From positions 2,604,001-2,668,000 of the forward strand of contig NZ_CP119107.1 in the NCBI RefSeq assembly GCF_029094525.1: a DNA stretch of 64,000 nucleotides, given 5' to 3'. The notes under the pieces were generated by a model. That model searched no databases. It was not told the DNA's origin and was given only the letters and a program-made list of their open reading frames with translations. Below, piece after piece: positions 26,952-35,808 of the stretch. The translations under genes and the position numbers were made by a program. This DNA is from Pullulanibacillus sp. KACC 23026. GTDB lineage: Bacteria; Bacillota; Bacilli; Bacillales; Sporolactobacillaceae. Position 1 is the first letter of the stretch. The number at the start of each line of letters is the position of its first letter.

Positions 26952-28025
26952 ATGATTGCGTTTAGCATTATTGGCGGGTCTAGTTTTCGTGCCCAATATT
27001 ATTTAAGAATTGCACAAGCACTTCCGAAACTTTTTCAAATCTGCGGGATGGTTGTCAGAAATGAAGATAAAGGCCAAGAACTCGAGAAAACCTGGAACGT
27101 CTCAACTTATCGAACGCTCGAACAGCTTTTAGAAAAAGAGAATCCCAATTTTATCGTTGTTTCTGTAAGCGGTTCAATGATTCCAAGTTTCCTCCTCCGA
27201 CTAGGTGAACTTGGGATCCCCGCCCTATCCGAAACCCCTCCTGCTCCTAATCTAGAAGCATTAATTGACCTGCATGAGAAGTTGACTTGCAAGGGAGCTA
27301 AAATCCAAGTCGCTGAACAATATCATTTGCACCCTGTCCAGCAAGCTCGACTTTCCTTAATCAAGTCTGGCAGATTGGGAAACGTCACACAGGCGACCGT
27401 CTCCATTTCCCATTTTTACCATGGGGTGAGTCTCCTAAGAAGAATGCTCGGGATCGGCTTTGAGGAGGCGACCATTAAAGGAATGCATTTTTCAGCGCCT
27501 ATCACGAGTGGTCCTGATCGCAGCGGCCCTCCAAAAGAAGAAAAATTAATAAACGCAGAACGCGATCTCGCCTGGTTAGATTTTGGCGATAAACTCGGCA
27601 TTTATGATTTTACAAAGGATCAGCATCGGTCATGGATTCGTTCTAATCATCTGTCCGTTCGAGGAGATCGTGGAGAGATCTTCGATAACCGCTTAACCTA
27701 TTTGGCGGATTACACAACACCCATTTACAGTGATCTTAAACGAATCAATAAAGGTGAAGAGGAAAATCAAGAAGGCTATTATCTTGAGGGGATCCTATCC
27801 GGAAACCATTGGATATACCGAAATCCTTTTTTTCCAGCACGGTTATATGATGATGAATTGGCGATTGCCGAATGCCTGGTAAAAATGTCTGAATACATGG
27901 CTCAAGGAACAAGTTTTTACAGTTTGGCTGAAGCTTCGCAAGACCAGTATTTAGGTCTTATGATAGAAAAAGCGATTCGTACTCAAGAAGCGATCCGGAC
28001 AAGTCGTCAACCCTGGGCGGAATAA
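26952..28025 (+). CDS. Gfo/Idh/MocA-like oxidoreductase
   Basis: A 357-residue protein with an N-terminal Rossmann-like segment IIGGSSFRAQYYLRIAQAL, in which the usual GxGxxG is altered to GGSSFR, so cofactor binding may differ. The stretch IPALSETPPAPN takes the place of the family EKP motif, with E and a Thr but no Lys, which suggests a non-canonical or inactive dehydrogenase. AEQYHLHPVQQARLSLIKSG fits the family's substrate region. The ATG follows TTGGAGGAAA. It lies after the AraC gene and ends at a strong shared terminator. Confidence 0.75.
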   Translation: MIAFSIIGGSSFRAQYYLRIAQALPKLFQICGMVVRNEDKGQELEKTWNVSTYRTLEQLLEKENPNFIVVSVSGSMIPSFLLRLGELGIPALSETPPAPNLEALIDLHEKLTCKGAKIQVAEQYHLHPVQQARLSLIKSGRLGNVTQATVSISHFYHGVSLLRRMLGIGFEEATIKGMHFSAPITSGPDRSGPPKEEKLINAERDLAWLDFGDKLGIYDFTKDQHRSWIRSNHLSVRGDRGEIFDNRLTYLADYTTPIYSDLKRINKGEEENQEGYYLEGILSGNHWIYRNPFFPARLYDDELAIAECLVKMSEYMAQGTSFYSLAEASQDQYLGLMIEKAIRTQEAIRTSRQPWAE

Positions 28026-28050
28026 GTAAATAACGTCTCTTCATACTAAT

Positions 28051-28084
28051 AAAAGGAAGAGACGGGATGTCTCTTCCTTTTATT
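28051..28084. terminator. Strong bidirectional terminator
   Basis: Perfect 13-bp hairpin AAAAGGAAGAGAC / GTCTCTTCCTTTT with a 5-nt loop and T-rich ends on both strands. It serves the MocA-like gene (plus) and the zwf-pgi operon (minus). Confidence 0.9.
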
Positions 28085-28085
28085 T

Positions 28086-28556
28086 TTAGACTTGAGTCAC
28101 TATTTCAGTTTCTTTATGCTTAAACTGAATATCTCCAGGCTGCAGGTTCAACAGTTTTTCAAGCAACATCTTGACTTTATTAGGTGCTTCCGCTTTACTG
28201 ATTACGTTTTCCAGCAAATGTTTAAATGCTGGAGACTCCATCAATATATAATCAATAAACTCAATGACAGTGTCTTCCTCTTTTCCGTATCGTGCGGCAA
28301 AGATGCTTTCATTTCCCGGATCGAAAATCGACAAAGCCTGCAAGTCATCCGTAGCGCGCAAACCGAAATACACTTTTTCTTTACCATAAAATTGCCAGTT
28401 TCGAACACGCCCCATTATGACACCAACTAATATTTCAAAATGCGGCCGATTCTCACCATGGTATTGAAATCGTTTAAGTTCAAGATTTTCAGGTAGATCA
28501 ATAAAAATTTCCTTTTCTAACTCTGTTTGAATGACTTTGGCATCCAATAAATTCAT
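28086..28556 (-). CDS. Hypothetical protein downstream of pgi
   Basis: I do not recognise this 156-residue protein. It appears cytosolic, with no signal or membrane segment, and mixes beta-rich stretches (FEILVGVIMGRVRNWQFYG) with a helical C-terminus (LLENVISKAEAPNKVKMLLEKLLNL). The ATG follows AAGGTGAGG. It is the last gene of the zwf-tkt-gnd-tal-pgi unit, 38 bp after pgi, and ends at a strong terminator, so a link to central carbon metabolism is possible but unproven. Confidence 0.6.
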   Translation of the reverse strand: MNLLDAKVIQTELEKEIFIDLPENLELKRFQYHGENRPHFEILVGVIMGRVRNWQFYGKEKVYFGLRATDDLQALSIFDPGNESIFAARYGKEEDTVIEFIDYILMESPAFKHLLENVISKAEAPNKVKMLLEKLLNLQPGDIQFKHKETEIVTQV

Positions 28557-28594
28557 TTGAATGACCTCACCTTTTAGTTAGCGCTTCGTTTCAC

Positions 28595-29932
28595 TTATTT
28601 TGATAAGCGCTTTTGCAATTCCGCTTTTTGCGCTTCAAAGCCTGGTTTGCCAAGTAATGCAAACATGTTCTTTTTGTAAGCTTCTACGCCTGGCTGGTCG
28701 AATGGGTTTACGCCCATTAATAATCCGCTGACGCCACAGGCTTTTTCGAAGAAGTAAACCATTTCACCAAATGTGAATTCATTTAATTCATCGAGTTCAA
28801 CATGCAGGTTTGGAACGTTACCATCAACGTGAGCTAAAACAGTTCCAGTAAAGGCGTTTTTATTAACAAAATCCATTGTCTTTCCAGCTAAATAATTCAA
28901 TCCGTCTAAGTCAGAAGCTTCTTCTTTTATAGTGATATCGTAATTAGGCTTCTTGACCGTTACTGCTGTTTCAATTAAATCACGACGGCCTTCTTGTACA
29001 TATTGACCCATTGAGTGAAGATCCGTTGTAAAATCAACAGACGCTGGGAATAAGCTTTTTTGGTCTTTTCCTTCGCTCTCACCAAATAACTGCTTCCACC
29101 ACTCAGAAACATAATGCAAATGTGGCTCATAGTTGACAAGAAGCTCGATGGACTTGCCTTTACGATAAAGGGCATTACGAACCGCAGCATATTGGTAGCT
29201 TTGGTTAGTGGCAAGATCTGGATTGTTGTATTTCTTAGCGGCAGCGGCTGCCCCTTCCATCATCTTGTCAATATCAAGACCTGCAACAGCAATTGGTAAT
29301 AGACCCACTGCTGTTAATACAGAATAGCGTCCACCTACATCGTCAGGTATAACAAAAGTCTCGTAGCCTTCTTCGTCAGCCAATGTTTTTAAAGCACCTT
29401 TTGCACGGTCAGTCGTGGCAAAAATACGGTTTTTAGCTTCTTCTTTACCATACTTTTTCTCCATGTATTCTCTAAAGATTCGGAAGGCAATGGCAGGCTC
29501 GGTAGTCGTTCCGGATTTGGAGATGACATTAACTGAGATATCTTTGTCTTTAATAACCTCTAATAGATGAGTCATATAAGTCGCACTGATATTTTGCCCA
29601 GCAAAATAAATCTCAGTTTCACCATCCATTTGGTTATGGAAGCTATGAGAAAGGGCTTCGATAGCCGCTCTTGCTCCAAGATAAGAACCGCCAATTCCAA
29701 TAACGATCAACGCTTTGGAATGACTGCGGATGCGTTCAGCCGCTTTTTTGATTCTTGAAAATTCTTCTTTATCATAATCAGTTGGTAAATCAACCCAACC
29801 TAAGAAATCAGAACCTGGGCTTTTCTTTTCATGAAGCATGGTGTGTGCCACTTTAACGAATTCACTTAAGTTATCTACTTCACTTTGATTCATAAAAGAT
29901 AACGCATTTGAATAATCAAAACTAATTGTCAT
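28595..29932 (-). CDS. pgi: Glucose-6-phosphate isomerase
   Basis: Pgi interconverts glucose-6-phosphate and fructose-6-phosphate. The 445-residue length fits the short Firmicutes form. Family signatures are present: [13 protein letters not shown] (phosphate binding), [33 protein letters not shown], and the C-terminal [15 protein letters not shown] with its catalytic lysine. The start [11 protein letters not shown] was chosen because AAAGGAG lies 8 bp before it; an ATG two codons upstream is too close and a longer frame has no site. It is the last enzyme of the pentose-phosphate operon. Confidence 0.95.
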   Translation of the reverse strand: MTISFDYSNALSFMNQSEVDNLSEFVKVAHTMLHEKKSPGSDFLGWVDLPTDYDKEEFSRIKKAAERIRSHSKALIVIGIGGSYLGARAAIEALSHSFHNQMDGETEIYFAGQNISATYMTHLLEVIKDKDISVNVISKSGTTTEPAIAFRIFREYMEKKYGKEEAKNRIFATTDRAKGALKTLADEEGYETFVIPDDVGGRYSVLTAVGLLPIAVAGLDIDKMMEGAAAAAKKYNNPDLATNQSYQYAAVRNALYRKGKSIELLVNYEPHLHYVSEWWKQLFGESEGKDQKSLFPASVDFTTDLHSMGQYVQEGRRDLIETAVTVKKPNYDITIKEEASDLDGLNYLAGKTMDFVNKNAFTGTVLAHVDGNVPNLHVELDELNEFTFGEMVYFFEKACGVSGLLMGVNPFDQPGVEAYKKNMFALLGKPGFEAQKAELQKRLSK

Positions 29933-29965
29933 GTTCATACTCCTTTTTTTATCAAAGATGTACAA

Positions 29966-29994
29966 GGTGCTAGAGCTTTAGAAGCTCTAACACC
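29966..29994 (-). other. Intercistronic hairpin between tal and pgi
   Basis: Arms GGTGCTAGAGCTT and AAGCTCTAACACC pair over 13 bp (one G-U pair on the minus-strand transcript) around a 3-nt loop. No T run follows, so it is not a usual terminator. It may be an mRNA-processing or stabilising element that sets the ratio of pgi to upstream genes. Confidence 0.6.
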
Positions 29995-30005
29995 CCATAT
30001 TTAAA

Positions 30006-30662
30006 TTAGAATTTCCAATCAGCAGCAAATTTTTCAATACCTTGTTCAGTTAATGGATGCTTGGAGAGCTGTTCAATAACTTTAAAAGGAATTGTTGCAA
30101 TATGAGCCCCTGCCAAAGCAGCACGAGTTACGTGGTCTGGATGACGAACAGATGCTGCGATGATTTGAGTATCGATATTTTGAATGATGAACATTTCAGA
30201 GATTTTGCTAACAAGTTCGATTCCGTCTTCATTGATGTCATCTAAACGACCCAAGAATGGGGAAACGTAGGTAGCACCTGCACGTGCAGCTAAGAGCGCT
30301 TGGTTGACTGAGAAAATAAGGGTAACGTTGGTTTTAACACCTTTTTTTGTCAGATAACGGCAAGCTTCAAGTCCGGCTAATGTCATTGGAAGCTTGATGG
30401 TAATGCGTGAATCGCCGCCATTTATTTTAATAAGCTCGTCAGCTTCAGCAATCATTTGTTCAGCTGTTACAGCATTTGGAGTTACCTCAGCAGATACGGA
30501 TTCAACATCTTCCACTGCTTTTAAAATTTCTTCAATACGTGTTTCGAATTTGACGCCTTCTTTGGCAACGAGTGATGGGTTAGTAGTTACCCCAGACAAA
30601 ACACCAATTTTATAGGCTTTTTTTATGTCATCTAAGTTAGCTGTATCAATAAAAAATTTCAT
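30006..30662 (-). CDS. tal: Transaldolase, small (fructose-6-phosphate aldolase-like) type
   Basis: A 218-residue TIM-barrel transaldolase of the short family that includes Bacillus YwjH. It moves a dihydroxyacetone unit between sugar phosphates in the pentose phosphate pathway. The N-terminus [16 protein letters not shown] is diagnostic, followed by [13 protein letters not shown]; the Schiff-base lysine is in RITIKLPMT, and the C-terminal region has [18 protein letters not shown] precedes the ATG. It lies 40 bp after gnd and before pgi in one operon. Confidence 0.93.
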   Translation of the reverse strand: MKFFIDTANLDDIKKAYKIGVLSGVTTNPSLVAKEGVKFETRIEEILKAVEDVESVSAEVTPNAVTAEQMIAEADELIKINGGDSRITIKLPMTLAGLEACRYLTKKGVKTNVTLIFSVNQALLAARAGATYVSPFLGRLDDINEDGIELVSKISEMFIIQNIDTQIIAASVRHPDHVTRAALAGAHIATIPFKVIEQLSKHPLTEQGIEKFAADWKF

Positions 30663-30702
30663 TTATATTCCCTCCAGTTCTAACTTTTGAATTAACCATG
30701 AA

Positions 30703-31608
30703 TTATACTAATTCTTTTGCTTTTTCAACCGCATGGCCGCCAAACTCATTTCTTAATGCGGCAACGACTTTTCCTGTAAAGGTATCATTTTCTAAAGAAC
30801 GATATCTCATTAATAATGACATTGCAATAACAGGTGTTGCGGCTTGAAGATCAAGCGCTTCTTCAACTGTCCATTTGCCTTCACCAGAAGAGTGCATGAT
30901 CCCTCTAAGCTCATCCAATTTTGGATCTTTAGAGAAAGCATTCTCAGTTAATTCCATTAACCAAGAACGGATAACGGAACCGTTATTCCATACTCTTGCT
31001 ACTTTTTCATAGTCGTAATCAAATTGACTTTTCTCGAGGACTTCAAAGCCTTCGCCAATAGCTGCCATCATCCCGTACTCGATTCCGTTATGAACCATTT
31101 TTAGGTAGTGTCCGCTTCCGGCTTTACCTGCATAAAGATAGCCGTTTTCAACAGCCGTATCGCGGAACATTGGCTCAACAATTTCCCATGATTCAGGATC
31201 TCCACCGATCATATAGCATGCTCCATAGCGAGCACCTTCCATACCGCCAGAAGTACCACAATCCATAAAGCTAATTCCGTCTTTCTTCAAGTCATCATAG
31301 CGACGTAAGGATTCTTTATAGTGGGAGTTCCCTGCATCAATGACGATATCCCCTTCTTCTAAGAATGGGCGAACTTCACTAATGACCACGTCCACAACAG
31401 AATGCGGAACCATTACCCATAAAACTCTTGGTTTTTCTAACGATTGAGCAAGTTCTTTAAGACTTGATACACCTTTGGCACCCATTTTCGTAATTTCTTC
31501 AACTGCGCCAGGATTTACGTCAAAAGCAACAACTTCATGCTGATGCTCCATTAGATTTTGCCCTAAATTTAAACCCATTTTTCCTAAACCGATTAATCCT
31601 AGTTTCAT
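30703..31608 (-). CDS. gnd: 6-phosphogluconate dehydrogenase, short decarboxylating type
   Basis: Oxidises 6-phosphogluconate to ribulose-5-phosphate and CO2. The 301 residues are the short form (YqeC/GntZ-like, without the long C-terminal domain), which in characterised members often prefers NAD. Visible signatures are GLIGLGKMGLNLGQNL (dinucleotide fold), DAGNSHYKES, FMDCGTSGGMEGAR and the active-site KMVHNGIEYGMM. The ATG follows GGAGGAAG. It is flanked by tkt and tal. The 6-phosphogluconolactonase gene is not in this cluster. Confidence 0.93.
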   Translation of the reverse strand: MKLGLIGLGKMGLNLGQNLMEHQHEVVAFDVNPGAVEEITKMGAKGVSSLKELAQSLEKPRVLWVMVPHSVVDVVISEVRPFLEEGDIVIDAGNSHYKESLRRYDDLKKDGISFMDCGTSGGMEGARYGACYMIGGDPESWEIVEPMFRDTAVENGYLYAGKAGSGHYLKMVHNGIEYGMMAAIGEGFEVLEKSQFDYDYEKVARVWNNGSVIRSWLMELTENAFSKDPKLDELRGIMHSSGEGKWTVEEALDLQAATPVIAMSLLMRYRSLENDTFTGKVVAALRNEFGGHAVEKAKELV

Positions 31609-31638
31609 GATTTCTTCCTCCAGTAGTTCGAAATTTTT

Positions 31639-33627
31639 TTATAAACTTTTAGCAATGGAAACAACATTTTCAGGAGTAAAACCAAATTTCTCAAGCACTT
31701 TGGATCCATTTCCTGAAGCGCCGAAAGTTTCAATCGATAAGATCTTGCCTTCTGAGCCAACATATTTCTCCCAACCTAATGAAACCCCCATCTCAATGGC
31801 AAGACGTTTCTTAATCGATGTTGGTAGAACAGACTCTTTGTAAGCTTCAGATTGCTTGTTGAACAACTCCCAGCTTGGCATTGCCACAACGCGGACCGAT
31901 TTGTTTTCCTTTTCTAACTCAGCTTTTGCCTTCACAGCTAAGGAGACCTCAGAACCGGTTGCCATAAGAATGATCTCTGGGTTGGCATTCGTTTCAGTAA
32001 GCACATAAGCCCCTTTTGAGACATTATCCAAATTAGCTTTCGTCTCATCATAGACCGGTAAATTTTGACGGCTTAAAACTAAGACAACCGGACCTTCTTT
32101 TTGCTCAAGCGCATAAGCCCATGCACTTGCCGTTTCATTGGCATCTGTAGGTCTAATAACAGTCAGCCCAGGGATGGCACGAAGAGCGGCTAGATGCTCG
32201 ACAGGTTCATGTGTCGGTCCATCCTCACCAACGGCAATAGAATCATGAGTGAAGACATAAGTCACCGGAAGCTTGGATAAGGAAGCCAAACGGATCGATG
32301 GACGCAGATAATCATTAAAGACAAAGAAGGTGCTCACAAATGGTTTGATTCCGCCATGATAGGCCATCCCGTTTCCGGCTGCTCCCATAGCATGCTCACG
32401 AACCCCAAAGTAAACATTACGAGCCGCATAATCTTGAACGGCAAAAATTTGTTCCCCTTCTATTTCTGTCATTGTGGAATGAGACAAATCTGCACTTCCT
32501 CCAAAAATAGATGGAACTTGTTTTACATAATGATTGATGGCTTTCCCACTTGCTACACGTGTTGAAACGTCTTTACCTGATTCAAATGTCAAAATATCTT
32601 TGGCATCAAATGTGACGTTTCCATCAATAGCATGAGTTAGTTGTTCTGCAAGCTCAGGATAAGCTTTTTTATAAGAAGCAAATAACTGGTTCCAATTTTG
32701 TTCGATATCCTTACCTTTTGCTTTTAACTGTGCAAAATGCTCTTTCACTTCATCAGGGACATAAAAATCCTCTTCATAAAGCCAGTTATAAGCTTTTTTG
32801 GTGACTTTCCCTTCGTCAACTCCAAGTGGAGCACCATGAGCCTTATTGGTTCCTTGTACCTTTGGACTTCCGTAGCCGATAATGGTACGAACTTCAATTA
32901 ACGTAGGCTGTTCCGTATTCTGTTTGGCCTCTTCAATCGCTTTTGAAATAGCTTCAACGTCATTGCCATCCTCTACTCTCAAATAGTGCCAATGAGCGGA
33001 TTCAACGCGTTTCTTAACATCCTCTGAGAAGGAAACATTTAACTCACCATCAAGCGAGATATCATTGGAATCATATAAGACAACCAACTTGCCAAGCTTC
33101 ATATGCCCAGCCATTGACATTGCCTCATAGGAGATTCCTTCCATTAAATCCCCATCCCCTACTAAAGCATAGGTATAGTGATCAATAATGGAATGATCTT
33201 CTTTGTTGAATTGTGCTGCTAAGTGTGCCTCGGCCATCGCCATTCCCACTGCATTCGCAATTCCTTGCCCTAATGGACCCGTCGTTGCTTCAACACCAGG
33301 GGTATGACCAAACTCTGGATGTCCAGGTGTTAAGCTATCGAGCTTTCGAAATTTCTTAAGATCCTCAATTGAAACTCCGTAACCGGTCAAATGAAGAAGG
33401 CTGTAAAGAAGACTTGAGCCATGACCTGCTGATAAAACAAAACGGTCACGGTTGAACCATTTTGGATTTTCTGGATTGTGTTTCATTTGCTTTGCCCAAA
33501 CCGCATAAGCCATTGGAGCTGCTCCCATGGGCAGCCCCGGATGCCCTGAGTTCGCCTCATTAACTTGATCAATAGATAAAGTACGAATGGTTGTAACCGC
33601 TAAGTTATCGATATTTTGTGTCATCAT
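31639..33627 (-). CDS. tkt: Transketolase
   Basis: A thiamine-diphosphate enzyme that transfers two-carbon units between sugar phosphates. The 662-residue length is standard. Signatures: [17 protein letters not shown] near the N-terminus, [15 protein letters not shown], the thiamine motif [20 protein letters not shown] (GDG...N-type), and later [20 protein letters not shown]. Two adjacent ATG codons are possible; the second (33624) has slightly better spacing to GGAGG. It follows zwf by 18 bp in the pentose-phosphate operon. Confidence 0.95.
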   Translation of the reverse strand: MMTQNIDNLAVTTIRTLSIDQVNEANSGHPGLPMGAAPMAYAVWAKQMKHNPENPKWFNRDRFVLSAGHGSSLLYSLLHLTGYGVSIEDLKKFRKLDSLTPGHPEFGHTPGVEATTGPLGQGIANAVGMAMAEAHLAAQFNKEDHSIIDHYTYALVGDGDLMEGISYEAMSMAGHMKLGKLVVLYDSNDISLDGELNVSFSEDVKKRVESAHWHYLRVEDGNDVEAISKAIEEAKQNTEQPTLIEVRTIIGYGSPKVQGTNKAHGAPLGVDEGKVTKKAYNWLYEEDFYVPDEVKEHFAQLKAKGKDIEQNWNQLFASYKKAYPELAEQLTHAIDGNVTFDAKDILTFESGKDVSTRVASGKAINHYVKQVPSIFGGSADLSHSTMTEIEGEQIFAVQDYAARNVYFGVREHAMGAAGNGMAYHGGIKPFVSTFFVFNDYLRPSIRLASLSKLPVTYVFTHDSIAVGEDGPTHEPVEHLAALRAIPGLTVIRPTDANETASAWAYALEQKEGPVVLVLSRQNLPVYDETKANLDNVSKGAYVLTETNANPEIILMATGSEVSLAVKAKAELEKENKSVRVVAMPSWELFNKQSEAYKESVLPTSIKKRLAIEMGVSLGWEKYVGSEGKILSIETFGASGNGSKVLEKFGFTPENVVSIAKSL

Positions 33628-33645
33628 TAATCCTCCAAATATTTG

Positions 33646-35154
33646 TTAATACTGAAGTACTTTTTCTTCGCTTACCTCTTTGCGCTTATCCAGCCACCAT
33701 TTAAAACCATTTTCTTCTAACAGTTGATCCGCTGCTTCTGGACCATAAGAACCGGATGGATAACCATGAAGCGGTAAAAGATTCTCATCAAAGGCATCCA
33801 AAATAGGTTGAACCCATTCCCAAGACAATTCGACTTCTTTCCAATGAGCAAAGAACGTGGAATCGCCCACCATCGCATCATTAATAAGAATTTCATAAGC
33901 TTCAGGAACATTAAGATCTTTATTATCACAAGATAAATTAATCCTAACCGGTTCAATCTCACCGTTTTTCGCTGGATTCTTACTGTTTAGTTGTAGAGAT
34001 ACGTTTTCATCTGGGCTGATTTCAATGATAAACAAATTAGGCTCTATGTTGTGTTGGTCCTTTTTGTAGTCCAGTTCTAACGTATTTTTGAATTCAATAA
34101 CGATACGCGTGGATTTTTCCTTCATTCTTTTCCCAGTGCGAATATAGAATGGAACCCCCGCCCAGAATTCATTATCAATCCATAGACGAGCTGCTACAAA
34201 AGTATCGGTCTGCGATTGCGGAGCGACACCTGGCTCGTCTAGGTATCCAGGCAAGCTCTGTCCGTTGATTTCACCGGATTCATATTGACCTCGGACGATA
34301 TGCTTCTTAGCTTCTTCTTTCTTAACAGGACGAAGAGCTTCCATAACCTTCCGCTTTTCGTTTCGGATCTCACGGGCATTAATTTTTTGAGGGACATGCA
34401 TGGCCGTCATCATCAGCATCTGGAGCATATGATTCTGAATCATATCCTTAATCGCACCGACGTGATCGTAATAACCCGCTCTTTCTTCAACACCAACGGT
34501 TTCACTGGCCGTGATTTGAACATTGGAGATAAAATCATGATTCCAAACCGTTTGAAGAATAGGGTTAGCAAATTCAATCGCTTCAAGATTTTGTACCATT
34601 GGTTTACCAAGGTAATGGTCAATTCGATAAATTTCTTCTTCATCAAAGGCGTGACTTAGTTTTTCATTTAACTCACGCGCTGATTGAAGGTCGTGGCCAA
34701 AAGGTTTCTCAATGACAAGACGTTTCCAGCCTTTTGTATCACCTAACCCGCTTTCTTTAATGTTTAACGCAATCACATCAAAGAAATCTGGAGCCACCGA
34801 CAAATAGAAGAGTCGATTTTCTTCAATCTGTAATTCCTCTTCCCGCTTTTTAACGATATCCAAAAGGTTAGCAAAATCTTCTGGGTTTCTTGCATCTAAA
34901 GGCAAATAACGGAATGCATTCAGAAAACGATCCATGTCTCTTCCGTCTTGTCCTTTACGGCGAGAAAAGGTTAATAAAGAGTCCTTCACCTTTTCTTGAA
35001 AGTCCTCATGTGTCTGATTGCCTCTTCCTAATCCAATGATGGATATGACTTCCGGAAGTTTTTGATCTATATAGAGATTGTAAAGAGCAGGAAAAATTTT
35101 TCTCTTTGCCAAATCACCGGTTGCCCCAAATAAAACAAAGGTCATCGATTCCAT
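33646..35154 (-). CDS. zwf: Glucose-6-phosphate 1-dehydrogenase
   Basis: Oxidises glucose-6-phosphate to the 6-phosphogluconolactone with NAD(P)+, the entry step of the pentose phosphate pathway. In 502 residues it has the cofactor loop LFGATGDLAKRKIFPALYNL and the active-site signature RIDHYLGKPMVQN with catalytic lysine and neighbouring histidine. The C-terminal domain is complete. AAGGAGAG precedes the ATG. It is the first gene of the operon with tkt, gnd, tal and pgi behind it. Confidence 0.95.
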   Translation of the reverse strand: MESMTFVLFGATGDLAKRKIFPALYNLYIDQKLPEVISIIGLGRGNQTHEDFQEKVKDSLLTFSRRKGQDGRDMDRFLNAFRYLPLDARNPEDFANLLDIVKKREEELQIEENRLFYLSVAPDFFDVIALNIKESGLGDTKGWKRLVIEKPFGHDLQSARELNEKLSHAFDEEEIYRIDHYLGKPMVQNLEAIEFANPILQTVWNHDFISNVQITASETVGVEERAGYYDHVGAIKDMIQNHMLQMLMMTAMHVPQKINAREIRNEKRKVMEALRPVKKEEAKKHIVRGQYESGEINGQSLPGYLDEPGVAPQSQTDTFVAARLWIDNEFWAGVPFYIRTGKRMKEKSTRIVIEFKNTLELDYKKDQHNIEPNLFIIEISPDENVSLQLNSKNPAKNGEIEPVRINLSCDNKDLNVPEAYEILINDAMVGDSTFFAHWKEVELSWEWVQPILDAFDENLLPLHGYPSGSYGPEAADQLLEENGFKWWLDKRKEVSEEKVLQY

Positions 35155-35755
35155 TGTTTAGCTCTCCTTGATTCATATTTATTACGAAAAATGTCTCTCT
35201 CTTATTATTTTTCGTTATATCAGTAAAAGGATTATCTCCAAAATCCTTTATCATTCAAGGCAATTACTTCCGTTACCTTGAAATAAAAGGGGTCCCTATA
35301 AAAACTTTGATTATGGGGTAAATTATGTTAAATGACACTCATATCGTAAAATTTTTAGAGGCACCCATACACCTTGAGAATCACGAAATGAACCGGACTC
35401 TCTTTAGACACAAAACCCATAAGGCCTAAGGCTGAAGCGGTCAGAGTAAGCGGATATTTTTTAGGCATCCTGGACACAACACCATATCCTATTCTAGGTT
35501 TGCATCTGATTCTTTGCAAATAATAACCCTTGCGTCTTGTCCTAGATAGCCGGGAACCATTGATATTAAAGGAAAAATTAAAAGGAGTTAGCCTGCAGAA
35601 CCCCCTTCCCATTTGCTTTATTTATTCGTCAAATAGCTCTAGACAACACGCATCAATTTATGGTAATTCATTTATTGATCGAAAACACCACCCCCATTTC
35701 CCGCATGCGTCTGCCATTTCAATACAGGATGAAAATTTTTTTGAACAATAAGGTA
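35155..35755. other. Gap before zwf, no gene seen
   Basis: About 600 bp that should hold the zwf promoter. I find no convincing frame. A short stretch at 35359-35373 (AGGCACCCATACACC) resembles the start of the 52-bp repeat unit found at 23444. Nothing else stands out. Confidence 0.4.
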
Positions 35756-35756
35756 A

Positions 35757-35791
35757 ACTAAAAAGAAGAGACACAAGGGTCCCTTCCTTCT
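35757..35791 (-). terminator. Possible terminator after GH51 gene
   Basis: Minus-strand AGAAG / CTTCT arms enclose an internal AAGGGACCCTT palindrome and are followed by TTTTT. The stem is imperfect, so the call is tentative. Confidence 0.35.
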
Positions 35792-35808
35792 CGCTTTCCA
35801 TATTAGAA

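Noticed and set aside
35355-35612. 85-codon minus-strand frame in the gap before zwf
   Set aside because: No ribosome site, no known motif, and composition like random intergenic sequence.
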